40,409 bases of DNA from an uncultured Bacilli bacterium (lineage in GTDB: Bacteria; Bacillota_I; Bacilli_A; RF39; UBA660). The stretch is taken from positions 1 through 40,409 of the forward strand of contig CAKOXX010000012.1 of assembly GCA_934130405.1 (NCBI GenBank), read 5' to 3'. The translations under genes and the position numbers were made by a program. The notes beneath the pieces are model-generated. The model was given only the letters and a program-made list of their open reading frames with translations, was not told the DNA's origin and did not search any database. Shown one piece after another: positions 31,274-39,395 of this stretch. Within the stretch, counting starts at the first letter, position 1; the number at the start of each line of letters is the position of its first letter.

Positions 31274-33385
31274 TTATTTAATTTCTACTTTAGAAATAAT
31301 TAAGTTGTTATCTTTTACATCAAAAGTAACAGTGGCATTATATGGAATAGTTCCTTTTATTAATTCATGAGCAAGTAAGCTTTCTATTGTTTTACTAACT
31401 TCTCGTTTCAAAGGTCTTGCTCCATAGTTAATATCATAACCTGCATCTACTAAATAATCTCTAGCAGTAGAAGTTAATGATAATTTGATTTGGTCATTAC
31501 TTAATCTTTTTTCAATATCTTTAATAATTTTATCAAGTATTTCGTAAATAACATCTTTAGTTAATGGTTTAAAGATAATTACTTCATCAATACGATTAAT
31601 AAATTCTGGACGGAAATGATTTTTTAGTTCACTTTCAACTTTACTAGTATCACCATCTAAGATATACTCACTTCCAAGATTAGATGTCATTATAATAATG
31701 GTATTTTTAAAATCAACAGTACGTCCATTAGAATCAGTTATTCTACCATCATCTAAGATTTGTAGTAATAAGTTTAATACTTCTGGATGAGCTTTTTCTA
31801 TTTCATCAAATAATACTATACTATATGGATTACGTCTTACTGCTTCGGTAAGTTGTCCACCTTCTTCATAACCAACATATCCTGGAGGAGAACCAATAAG
31901 TCTTGAAACGCTGAATTTTTCCATATACTCACTCATATCGATACGAACCATATGTTTTTCATCATCAAATAATTCACTGGCTAGTGTTCTAGCTACTTCA
32001 GTCTTACCTACTCCAGTAGGTCCTAAGAAGATGAAAGAACCAATCGGACGATTAGGGTCTTTAATTCCACTTCTTGATTTAATAATAGCTTCACTTACTA
32101 AGTGTAGAGCTTCATCTTGACCCATTACTCTATGTTTCATTGCTTGTTCAAGATTTAGTAGTTTTTCTTTCTCACTACTAACTAATTTGCTAAGTGGAAT
32201 ATTAGTCCATTTAGAAATGATAGTAGCAATATCTTCTTCATCAACATGATCACTTAATAGTTTCTTAGTGTCTTTACTTTTTAACTCTTCTAGTTCTTTT
32301 TCAAGACGAGGTAGGGTTCCATGTCTTAATCTAGCAGCTGTTTCTAAATCATATTTATTTTCAGCTTGTTCTAAATCAAATCTTGTTTTTTCTATTTCTT
32401 TCTTTTTGTTTTGTATTTTAGTATAAAGACCTTTTTCTTCCTCCCAAGCTTCTTTAAAGTCTTTCTCTTGTTTCTTCAACCCAACTAGTTCTTTATCAAT
32501 TTCATCTTTACGATTCATTGATAACTGGTCTTTTTCTTTTTTGATTGCTTGGCGTTCTATTTCTAAGCTCATAATTTTTCTAGTTAAAGAATCAAGAGCA
32601 TTAGGAACAGAATCCATCTGAACTCTTATCGTTGCACAAGCTTCATCTATTAAATCGATGGCTTTATCTGGTAAAAATCTATCTGTAATATATCTATCGG
32701 ATAAAGTTGCAGCAGCAACAAGTGCTTTATCTTGAATAGTTACACCATGATGAATTTCAAATCTTTCTTTAAGACCTCTTAGAATAGTAATTGTATCCAT
32801 TACAGTTGGTTCATTTACTTTGATCTTTTGAAAACGTCTTTCAAGAGCACCATCTTTTTCAATATATTTACGATATTCGTTTAGAGTAGTAGCACCGATT
32901 ACGTGAATCTCTCCACGAGCTAACATTGGTTTTAAGATGTTAGAAGTATCCATAGCTCCTTCCATATTACCAGTACCAACGATAGTATGAATTTCATCGA
33001 TAAACATGATGATAGAGCCTTCGCTCTTCTTTATTTCATTTAAGACATTTTTTAGTCTTTCTTCAAATTCGCCACGATATTTGGCACCAGCTACTAAAGA
33101 AGCCATATCTAATTCCCAAACTGTTTTATTTTTTAAGCTAGCAGGTACATCACCTTTTACTATTCTTAAGGCAAGTCCTTCGACAATAGCAGTTTTACCA
33201 ACACCAGGTTCTCCGATTAAAACGGGATTATTCTTAGTTTTACGAGATAAAACCCTAGTAATATTTCTGATTTCTTCATCTCGACCAATAACTGGGTCTA
33301 TCTTACCAGCAAGAACTGCTTCGTTTATATTACGTCCATATTTTTCTAAGACATTTTCTTTTTCTTGGTTTTGTTCTTGATACAT
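31274..33385 (-). CDS. clpB: Chaperone ClpB lacking the N-terminal domain
   Basis: The 703-residue AAA+ disaggregase has NBD1 (GEPGVGKT, IMFIDEIHTIVG), a full-length coiled-coil M domain (about 300-430) and NBD2 (GPTGVGKTE, IVLFDEIEKAH, NLGSEYI). The long M domain separates ClpB from ClpC/ClpE, and there is no ClpP-binding tripeptide loop that I can see. The double Clp-N repeat (about 140 residues) is absent, as in mycoplasma ClpB and the short ClpB isoform. ATG 33385 follows GAGGGG. It works with DnaK to dissolve aggregates. A consensus promoter and a CIRCE operator place it under HrcA heat-shock control. Confidence 0.95.
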   Translation of the reverse strand: MYQEQNQEKENVLEKYGRNINEAVLAGKIDPVIGRDEEIRNITRVLSRKTKNNPVLIGEPGVGKTAIVEGLALRIVKGDVPASLKNKTVWELDMASLVAGAKYRGEFEERLKNVLNEIKKSEGSIIMFIDEIHTIVGTGNMEGAMDTSNILKPMLARGEIHVIGATTLNEYRKYIEKDGALERRFQKIKVNEPTVMDTITILRGLKERFEIHHGVTIQDKALVAAATLSDRYITDRFLPDKAIDLIDEACATIRVQMDSVPNALDSLTRKIMSLEIERQAIKKEKDQLSMNRKDEIDKELVGLKKQEKDFKEAWEEEKGLYTKIQNKKKEIEKTRFDLEQAENKYDLETAARLRHGTLPRLEKELEELKSKDTKKLLSDHVDEEDIATIISKWTNIPLSKLVSSEKEKLLNLEQAMKHRVMGQDEALHLVSEAIIKSRSGIKDPNRPIGSFIFLGPTGVGKTEVARTLASELFDDEKHMVRIDMSEYMEKFSVSRLIGSPPGYVGYEEGGQLTEAVRRNPYSIVLFDEIEKAHPEVLNLLLQILDDGRITDSNGRTVDFKNTIIIMTSNLGSEYILDGDTSKVESELKNHFRPEFINRIDEVIIFKPLTKDVIYEILDKIIKDIEKRLSNDQIKLSLTSTARDYLVDAGYDINYGARPLKREVSKTIESLLAHELIKGTIPYNATVTFDVKDNNLIISKVEIK

Positions 33386-33411
33386 AATATATCCCCTCAC
33401 TTTCAAGACAT

Positions 33412-33440
33412 ATTATATAGCAAAAATTAGCACTTGTCAA
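33412..33440 (-). promoter_or_regulatory. clpB promoter
   Basis: A perfect TTGACA (33440-33435) and a perfect TATAAT (33417-33412) on the minus strand have a 17-base spacer. The -35 lies in the CIRCE centre. Confidence 0.85.
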
Positions 33441-33453
33441 TAGTGAGTGCTAA
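33427..33453 (-). promoter_or_regulatory. CIRCE element (HrcA operator)
   Basis: TTAGCACTT-N9-GAGTGCTAA differs from the CIRCE consensus (TTAGCACTC-N9-GAGTGCTAA) at one base. It overlaps the clpB promoter, so bound HrcA would block transcription. The TAG stop of the upstream surface-protein gene (33450-33452) lies inside the outer arm. On the minus strand the hairpin is followed by TTTTT and may also terminate that gene. Confidence 0.9.
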
Positions 33454-35246
33454 TCTATTTTATATGGAGCTATTGATGTTCCATCGCCACTTGATATAGT
33501 GATATCAGGCTTTAGATTTATGACCGGGCGAACACCAAATCGATGAGAAATATCATGACCTGGATGTAAGGTACCTTCTGCAGTAAGTCCGTAAACAAGA
33601 GCTCTTGAAGAATAAGTGCTATCAAAATACGAAGGAGTAAGTAAAAAGTAAGATAGATCACCTATGTATAGGTAAAACTTTTTATTATCATGGTATATAC
33701 TATCTTTATAACTTTTACCTCCAGCTAGAACCAGTTCATCGGCTGTTAATAGTGCTATTGGATAATCTAATTTTGCATTTGTATTAGACACCTTAAATTT
33801 ATCAGTAGTTTGAAGGCACTTTAAACTAGGGGAATTATTAAGTATCCTGTACCAAGCAGCATAATTAGTCTGTTCATCAACTTTAAAACCCGTTCCTTTT
33901 GAAATACTTCTATCATTACAAAAAACAGAGTCAAATAAATAATTACTATATTTAATAAGATTTTTCTTATACCAAGTATTTATTGTATTTTCAATAGTTG
34001 AATTTGTGCTATTTAGCAAAGTATCTTCATAATTTTTTGAGCCATAGTTTATAGGCTGAATACTTACAACGTTATCATTTACATAACCTGTAACCTTATA
34101 AATTATGTTACATTCAGAGCTAAAACACGTATATTTATACTTGCTAACTATATCATTATAATTTGATTTCCACTTTAGTGGTTTTATTTCACCTGATAAG
34201 TAAAATTTTTTTGTTTCCTGATTAAATGTATACTCAGTCCCAAAATTATAAGTTATAGTATTAACAAATCCACTATTACTAACTTGTTTATTATCTAAAT
34301 GCAATACAAAATTTTCATTATATTTATATCCTACATAAGTTGGATCCCAATATTTACTATTAAATTGTGATTTTCCTATAGTAGCAGCTTCACCTTTATC
34401 ACTAGTTTTCTTTCCTGAATATATCATTCTAACACTTCCATCTCCATTACGTCTTATTATTCTCCAGATAAATCCTGCAAATGATACATAGTTATTCTTT
34501 ACTGCTCCTCTATAGTAATAACTTTCTCCTTCATCATCTTCGGCCATGAAAAGTCCTTCATCTGTCGTTGCTGTTTTACTGAAGTCAGGTGTTCCTTTAG
34601 CTTTAATATTAGTTTTTGCTATATCTACTGATGATTCATGATTATTCATTACTAACATACAATCTGATAAAGTATTGAAACCATTATCTTTACAATAACT
34701 ATCACCTTGACCTACTACTACTTTTATCTTTCCAAAGTAATATTTATTCATGGCAGTATTATCCGCATCAATTGATAACCATACTCGTAAATTAAATTTA
34801 TCGGTTGATTTACTGCTAATTGTTCCTGTATATAATTCAGTTGATGAAGCTGATAAATTATTGGTCTTTAACGATTCATTGTCATTTGATAAATTGTATC
34901 TTATAAATTTATAAGGTACTAACTCACAATCTGTTCCACATTTATTCTTAGCTTCTTTATCATCTTCTAAATAAATAGTATATTTTAAATCCGTAGTACC
35001 ATTATTTATTAAGAGAAAACTATAAGGTTCATTACTTAGTACATCACTATCTTCTTGGGGACTAGCATTCACTAGACTTATATCTTTTGAACCTGATTCA
35101 TCTAATTTGACTTCCAAATCTCCTACTTGATAAATTATTTTTCCATTATCGCCTATTATATCTTTCTGTAATAATGCATAACTTACTCCCAAAATCATAA
35201 TTATTACTAAAATTAAGCTAATTATTAAAACATATTTTTTTCTCAT
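33450..35246 (-). CDS. Large SipW-type surface protein, copy 1
   Basis: The 598-residue protein has a positively charged start and a hydrophobic segment (5-24) ending GVSYALLQK, like SipW-dependent signal peptides. Next is a TasA/camelysin-like beta domain (about 30-170: VGDLEVKLDE, ALVN-like SLVNASPQ, TTDLKYTIYLED). A middle domain follows (YYYRGAVKNNYVSFAGF and WRIIRRNGDGSVRMIYSG), and a C-terminal domain ends with RFGVRPVINLKPD. Cysteines occur in pairs (CGTDC, CFSSEC). There is no LPxTG or second membrane segment. ATG 35246 is used because upstream TTG lies before the AAGG site. No catalytic motif is evident; an adhesin or matrix role is inferred. It is related over its whole length to copies 2 and 3. 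Confidence 0.75.
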   Translation of the reverse strand: MRKKYVLIISLILVIIMILGVSYALLQKDIIGDNGKIIYQVGDLEVKLDESGSKDISLVNASPQEDSDVLSNEPYSFLLINNGTTDLKYTIYLEDDKEAKNKCGTDCELVPYKFIRYNLSNDNESLKTNNLSASSTELYTGTISSKSTDKFNLRVWLSIDADNTAMNKYYFGKIKVVVGQGDSYCKDNGFNTLSDCMLVMNNHESSVDIAKTNIKAKGTPDFSKTATTDEGLFMAEDDEGESYYYRGAVKNNYVSFAGFIWRIIRRNGDGSVRMIYSGKKTSDKGEAATIGKSQFNSKYWDPTYVGYKYNENFVLHLDNKQVSNSGFVNTITYNFGTEYTFNQETKKFYLSGEIKPLKWKSNYNDIVSKYKYTCFSSECNIIYKVTGYVNDNVVSIQPINYGSKNYEDTLLNSTNSTIENTINTWYKKNLIKYSNYLFDSVFCNDRSISKGTGFKVDEQTNYAAWYRILNNSPSLKCLQTTDKFKVSNTNAKLDYPIALLTADELVLAGGKSYKDSIYHDNKKFYLYIGDLSYFLLTPSYFDSTYSSRALVYGLTAEGTLHPGHDISHRFGVRPVINLKPDITISSGDGTSIAPYKID

Positions 35247-35274
35247 TTCTACTACCTTACCTTTCTTTAAATAC

Positions 35275-35303
35275 AAAAAAACAGAATAAGTTTTTTCCTA
35301 TTC
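35275..35303 (-). terminator. Leader terminator before surface copy 1
   Basis: On the minus strand GAATAGG pairs with CTTATTC (one G-U) around AAAAAA, followed by TGTTTTTTT. It lies between the leader ORF and the large gene, with only 28 bases left before the large ATG. Confidence 0.65.
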
Positions 35304-35337
35304 CATTATTTTTACACTATTAAAGAAAGTAGGTTTT

Positions 35338-35424
35338 TTACTTAATAAGTACCCCCCCCCAAGTTAATTTTGAGTTAACTTTTAGTGCGATACAAATTAA
35401 GTTTTCGATTTGAAAATTATTCAT
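35338..35424 (-). CDS. Leader peptide ORF 1 (28 residues, KLTWGGV motif)
   Basis: ATG 35424 follows AGAAGGTAGTGAT. The peptide starts MNNFQIENLICIALK and ends VNSKLTWGGVLIK. The TWGGV part is encoded by T followed by nine G and TA. A related ORF lies before each of the other two surface genes, and the C-terminal motif is the best conserved part. It has its own promoter (35488-35459). The stop is followed within 40 bases by an intrinsic terminator. With eight G the frame would instead continue 16 codons to a TAG inside the terminator stem. I know of no family for it. Confidence 0.6.
   Translation of the reverse strand: MNNFQIENLICIALKVNSKLTWGGVLIK
35352..35360. repeat. Homopolymer C9 (G9 on the gene strand), copy 1
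   Basis: Nine consecutive C on the plus strand, the only homopolymer type of its kind in the window and shared with the two other copies at the same position in the leader ORF. Such tracts are prone to slippage. Confidence 0.85.
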
Positions 35425-35458
35425 TTTTATCACTACCTTCTCTTAATCTGATACTTAA

Positions 35459-35488
35459 ATTCTATCACAAACTTTAATATTACATCAA
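35459..35488 (-). promoter_or_regulatory. Promoter of leader ORF 1 and surface copy 1
   Basis: TTGATG (35488-35483) and TAGAAT (35464-35459) on the minus strand are 18 bases apart with TGA before the -10. The -35 starts 4 bases after the stop of copy 2. Confidence 0.65.
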
Positions 35489-35491
35489 TAT

Positions 35492-37267
35492 TTAATCCAC
35501 AGAAATTTTGAATGGTGCCATTGACGTTCCATCGCCACTTGATATTTTTACATCAGATTTTAAATTTATTACAGGTCGCACTCCAAATGAATTTGCAACA
35601 AAGTATCCACTATCTAAATTACCATGAAAGTCTATACTCCAAATATGGGCAGAAGAATAAAAGTCAGACGGAGACATTGTCCAAGTATTTTGACCATTAT
35701 ACAGATAATAATTATTGTTTGCTGTATTATATACCCCTCCAGCAAGTGCCACTTCATCAATTGTTAATAAAGATAATGGATAATCTAACTTAGCACTTGC
35801 ATTTGACAGTTTCAATCTATCACTATTTTGTATACATTTTAAACTTGGTTCTTTTTTTTCTTGTAAGCGATTAGAAGAACCATAAGTTGATATTGGTGTT
35901 ATTAAATAGCCAGAACCACTCATAATATTTCTATCGTTGCAAAACGTTTCATCTGCTATATATAATGAGTAACCTATTAAATTTTTTTTATACCAAGTGT
36001 CCATAAATTTTTTTATTGTAGAGCTAGTACTATTTATTATAGTACCAATATAATTGTCACTACTGTATGAGATTGGTTGTACTGTCATTGTTGTGTCATT
36101 TAAATATCCTGTTATTTTATAAACTACATTACAACTTGTATTTAGACAGCTGTATAATTTTCCTGATACAATTTCATCATGATTATCTTTCCATGTTAAC
36201 TGTTTGATTGTTCCAGTTAATGAGAATTTCTTGGTTGTTTCATCAAATGTGTACCCTGTTCCAAAATTATACTTTGTGCTATCCAGAATCCAATAATAAT
36301 TCATCGTTTCGTTATTTTCATGTAATGTAAAGTTTTCATTATACATATAGCCAACGTAAGTTGGATCCCAATATTTTTCGTTATATTGTGATTTGCCTAT
36401 TGCTGTAGCTTCGCCTGTATCACTTGTTTTCTTTCCTGAATATATCATTCTAACACTTCCATCTCCATTACGACGGATGATTCTCCATGTAAATCCTGCA
36501 AATGATACATAGTTATTTTTCACTGCTCCTCGATAATAATAACTTGCTCCGTCATCATCTTCGGCCATAAATAAACCTTCATCTGTCGTGGCTGTCTTTG
36601 AAAAGTCTGGGGTGTCTTTTGCAGTTATATTTTGTTTAGCTAGTTCTACACTAGATTCATGATTATTCATTACTAACATACAATCTGATAAAGTATTGAA
36701 ACCATTTCTGATACAGTAGTCATCTCCTTGATTTATTACTACTTTTAACTTTCCAAAATAATATTTATTCATTGCAGTATTATCTGCATCAATTGATAAC
36801 CATACTCGTAAATTAAATTTATCGACTGATTTACTGCTAATTGTTCCTGTATACAATTCAGTTGATGAAGATTGTAAATTTTCGGTTTTTAATGATGAGT
36901 TATCATTAGATAAATTATATCTAATGAAGTTGTATGGAACTAATTCACAATCGGTTCCACATTTATTCTTTGCTTCTGTATCATCTTCTAAATAAATTGT
37001 ATATTTTAAATCTGTCACTGCATTATTTACTATTAAAAAACTATAAGGTTCAGTATTTAAACCGTCGTCATCTTCTGTTGGAAGAACATTTGTTAAACTT
37101 ATATCTTTTGAACTAGCTTCATCTAATTTTACTTCTAAATCTCCTATCTTATAAATAACCTTTCCAATATCACTAACTATATTCTTTTGAAGTAGCGCAT
37201 AACTTACTCCCAAAATCATAATTATTACTAAAATTGAACTAATTATTAAAACATATTTTTTTCTCAT
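35492..37267 (-). CDS. Large SipW-type surface protein, copy 2
   Basis: The 591-residue protein has the same domain order as copy 1: signal segment (5-24, GVSYALLQK), camelysin-like domain, WRIIRRNGDGSVRMIYSG middle domain and SFGVRPVINLKSD end. Its first 310 residues are nearly identical to copies 1 and 3, while the last 200 diverge, most strongly between MSPSDF and the FGVRPVINL block. Paired cysteines CGTDC and CLNTSC are kept. ATG 37267 follows an AAGG site; 90 bases of upstream DNA are almost identical to copy 1, showing recent duplication. It has its own leader unit. Function inferred as surface exposed; ligand unknown. Confidence 0.75.
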   Translation of the reverse strand: MRKKYVLIISSILVIIMILGVSYALLQKNIVSDIGKVIYKIGDLEVKLDEASSKDISLTNVLPTEDDDGLNTEPYSFLIVNNAVTDLKYTIYLEDDTEAKNKCGTDCELVPYNFIRYNLSNDNSSLKTENLQSSSTELYTGTISSKSVDKFNLRVWLSIDADNTAMNKYYFGKLKVVINQGDDYCIRNGFNTLSDCMLVMNNHESSVELAKQNITAKDTPDFSKTATTDEGLFMAEDDDGASYYYRGAVKNNYVSFAGFTWRIIRRNGDGSVRMIYSGKKTSDTGEATAIGKSQYNEKYWDPTYVGYMYNENFTLHENNETMNYYWILDSTKYNFGTGYTFDETTKKFSLTGTIKQLTWKDNHDEIVSGKLYSCLNTSCNVVYKITGYLNDTTMTVQPISYSSDNYIGTIINSTSSTIKKFMDTWYKKNLIGYSLYIADETFCNDRNIMSGSGYLITPISTYGSSNRLQEKKEPSLKCIQNSDRLKLSNASAKLDYPLSLLTIDEVALAGGVYNTANNNYYLYNGQNTWTMSPSDFYSSAHIWSIDFHGNLDSGYFVANSFGVRPVINLKSDVKISSGDGTSMAPFKISVD

Positions 37268-37295
37268 TTCTACTACCTTACCTTTCTTTAAATAC

Positions 37296-37324
37296 AAAAA
37301 AACAGAATAAGTTTTTTCCTATTC
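37296..37324 (-). terminator. Leader terminator before surface copy 2
   Basis: Same hairpin as in copy 1: GAATAGG with CTTATTC around AAAAAA, then TGTTTTTTT on the minus strand. Confidence 0.65.
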
Positions 37325-37358
37325 CATTATTTTTACACTATTAAAGAAAGTAGGTTTA

Positions 37359-37445
37359 TTACTTAATAAGTACCCCCCCCCAGGTTAATTTTAAGTTAAC
37401 TTTTGATGCAATATAAATTAAGTTTTCAATTTGAAAATTATTCAT
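37359..37445 (-). CDS. Leader peptide ORF 2 (28 residues, KLTWGGV motif)
   Basis: ATG 37445 follows AGAAGGTAGTGAT. The peptide starts MNNFQIENLIYIASK and ends VNLKLTWGGVLIK. It differs from leader ORF 1 at three residues (Cys to Tyr, Leu to Ser, Ser to Leu), while several codons have silent changes, which supports real translation. The nine-G run again encodes the Trp-Gly-Gly-Val part. The promoter is at 37511-37482 and the terminator at 37296-37324. Confidence 0.6.
   Translation of the reverse strand: MNNFQIENLIYIASKVNLKLTWGGVLIK
37373..37381. repeat. Homopolymer C9 (G9 on the gene strand), copy 2
   Basis: Nine C in a row on the plus strand, same length and place as in copies 1 and 3. Confidence 0.85.
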
Positions 37446-37481
37446 TTTCTATCACTACCTTCTTTTTAATTTGATACATTA

Positions 37482-37511
37482 ATTTTATCACAGTTTTTTA
37501 CTTTGCTTCAA
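37482..37511 (-). promoter_or_regulatory. Promoter of leader ORF 2 and surface copy 2
   Basis: TTGAAG (37511-37506) and TAAAAT (37487-37482) on the minus strand are 18 bases apart with TGA before the -10. It starts 4 bases after the stop of copy 3. Confidence 0.65.
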
Positions 37512-37514
37512 GAT

Positions 37515-39302
37515 TTAATCTGTTGAAATTTTGAATGGAGCAATAGAAGTTCCATCTCCACTTGATATTTTTACATCTGATTTTAAATTTATAACTGGGC
37601 GTGTTCCGAAAGAAACCGAGACATTATCCCAAGGATTTAAACTACCCGAAGGAAGCACATTCCAAATATTTGCAGTAAAGCTAGTAGAAGAGAAGTAAGA
37701 CGGAGACAATGTCCAAAGGTATTGTCCATTATATAAATAATAATCACTATTTATTGTATTATAAACTCCACCAGCTAATGCTACTTCATCTGCTGTAATA
37801 AGTGAGATTGGATAATCTAACTTAGTATTTGTACTTGATAATTTAAATTCATCATTATCTTGTACACATTTTAAAGAAGGACTTTTCTTTGAAGCCAATC
37901 TGGTAAACGTTCCATAATATGTTGTTGGCGTTGTTAAATACCCTGTACCTACTGTTACACTTCTATCATTACAAAATATTTCATCTGCTAAATATGATGC
38001 ATAACTTGTTAGATTGTTCTTATACCATGTATCTAAAGTACCCTTCATAGTTGAATTTTTATTATTTGTCACTGTATCCACATAACTATCACTGCTGTAT
38101 GATATTGGTTGTACTATCATTGTTGTATCATTTGAATACTCTGTTACTTTATAGGCAACATTACAAGTTGTTTCTAAGCAACTATATAAATTATTTGCTA
38201 CTATTTCATCATGATTCTCTTCCCACGTTAATTGCTTAATAGTTCCTGTTAATGTAAATTTCTTTGTTGTTTTATCAAATGTATAACCTGTTCCAAAATC
38301 ATATTTTTTAGTATTAGTAAACCAAGTATAGTTTGTTATTTCATTATTTTCATGCAGCGAGAATTTTTCATTATACATATATCCAACATAAGTTGGATCC
38401 CAATATTTACTATTAAATTTAGAATTTCCTATTGTTGTTGCTGTACCAGTATCACTGGTTTTCTTACCCGAATAAATCATTCTAACAGAACCATCACCAT
38501 TACGCCTTATTATTTTCCAGATAAATCCTGCAAATGATACATAATTATTTTTAACTGCTCCTCGATAATAATAACTTGCTCCCTCATCATCTTCTGACAT
38601 GAACAAGCCTTCATCTGTTGTTGCTGTCTTTGAAAAATCCGGTGTCCCTTTGGCAATTATATTTTGTTTAGCTAGTTCTACATTGGATTCATGATTATTC
38701 ATTACTAATATACAATCTGATAAGGTGTTGAAACCATTTCTAATACAATAATCATCTCCTTGATTTATTACTACTTTTACCTTTCCAAAGTAATATTTAT
38801 TCATGGCAGTATTATCTGCATCAATTGACAACCATACTCTTAGATTAAATTTATCTGTTGATTTACTACTAATAGTTCCTGTATATAATTCAGTTGATGA
38901 AGCTGATAAATTATTGGTCTTTAACGATTCATTATCATTTGATAAATTGTATCTTATAAATTTATAAGGTACTAACTCACAATCTGTACCACATTTGTTT
39001 TTAGCATCTGAACCATCCTCTAAGTAAATAGTATATTTCAAATCAGTTGTAGCGTTATTTACTAATGAAAAACTATATGGCTCATTACTTAGTCCATCAC
39101 TATCTTCTTGGGGAGCAGCATTCACTAGACTTATATCTTTCGAACCTGATTCATCTAACTTTACTTCTAAGTCTCCTATTTTATAAATTATTTTTTCATT
39201 ACTACCAATTATATCTTTCTGTAATAATGCATAACTTACTCCAATTATTCCTATTAGCAGTATTAAAAATATCACTAAAAAAAATATTTTTTTCTTTTTC
39301 AC
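37515..39302 (-). CDS. Large SipW-type surface protein, copy 3
   Basis: The 595-residue protein shares the plan of copies 1 and 2. Its signal segment differs (KKKKIFFLVIFLILLIGIIG, then VSYALLQK), and so does the upstream DNA, so it is the older copy. The start is GTG 39302 with AGGAG about 10 bases before. The camelysin-like domain (VGDLEVK replaced by IGDLEVK), the KIIRRNGDGSVRMIYSG middle domain and the SFGTRPVINLKSD end are clear. CGTDC and CLETTC are kept. The strip between LSPSYF and FGTRPV is unlike the other copies and has a higher GC content. Role inferred as adhesin or matrix protein. Confidence 0.75.
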   Translation of the reverse strand: MKKKKIFFLVIFLILLIGIIGVSYALLQKDIIGSNEKIIYKIGDLEVKLDESGSKDISLVNAAPQEDSDGLSNEPYSFSLVNNATTDLKYTIYLEDGSDAKNKCGTDCELVPYKFIRYNLSNDNESLKTNNLSASSTELYTGTISSKSTDKFNLRVWLSIDADNTAMNKYYFGKVKVVINQGDDYCIRNGFNTLSDCILVMNNHESNVELAKQNIIAKGTPDFSKTATTDEGLFMSEDDEGASYYYRGAVKNNYVSFAGFIWKIIRRNGDGSVRMIYSGKKTSDTGTATTIGNSKFNSKYWDPTYVGYMYNEKFSLHENNEITNYTWFTNTKKYDFGTGYTFDKTTKKFTLTGTIKQLTWEENHDEIVANNLYSCLETTCNVAYKVTEYSNDTTMIVQPISYSSDSYVDTVTNNKNSTMKGTLDTWYKNNLTSYASYLADEIFCNDRSVTVGTGYLTTPTTYYGTFTRLASKKSPSLKCVQDNDEFKLSSTNTKLDYPISLITADEVALAGGVYNTINSDYYLYNGQYLWTLSPSYFSSTSFTANIWNVLPSGSLNPWDNVSVSFGTRPVINLKSDVKISSGDGTSIAPFKISTD

Positions 39303-39329
39303 TACTCACCAACTCCTTTTTTATAGCAA

Positions 39330-39364
39330 CAAAAAAGACAGATTTATACGAAATTGTATAACTC
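39330..39364 (-). terminator. Leader terminator before surface copy 3
   Basis: On the minus strand GA-g-TTATAC pairs with GTATAA-a-TC around aatttc. After four bases a run of six T follows. The sequence is unrelated to the hairpin of copies 1 and 2 but has the same position. Confidence 0.5.
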
Positions 39365-39395
39365 CATCTTTAATGCACAATAAAAGAAAGTAGTT

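Noticed and set aside
33006..33380. Plus-strand 124-codon frame inside clpB
   Set aside because: It is a mirror frame of a highly conserved AAA+ domain and has no start signals.
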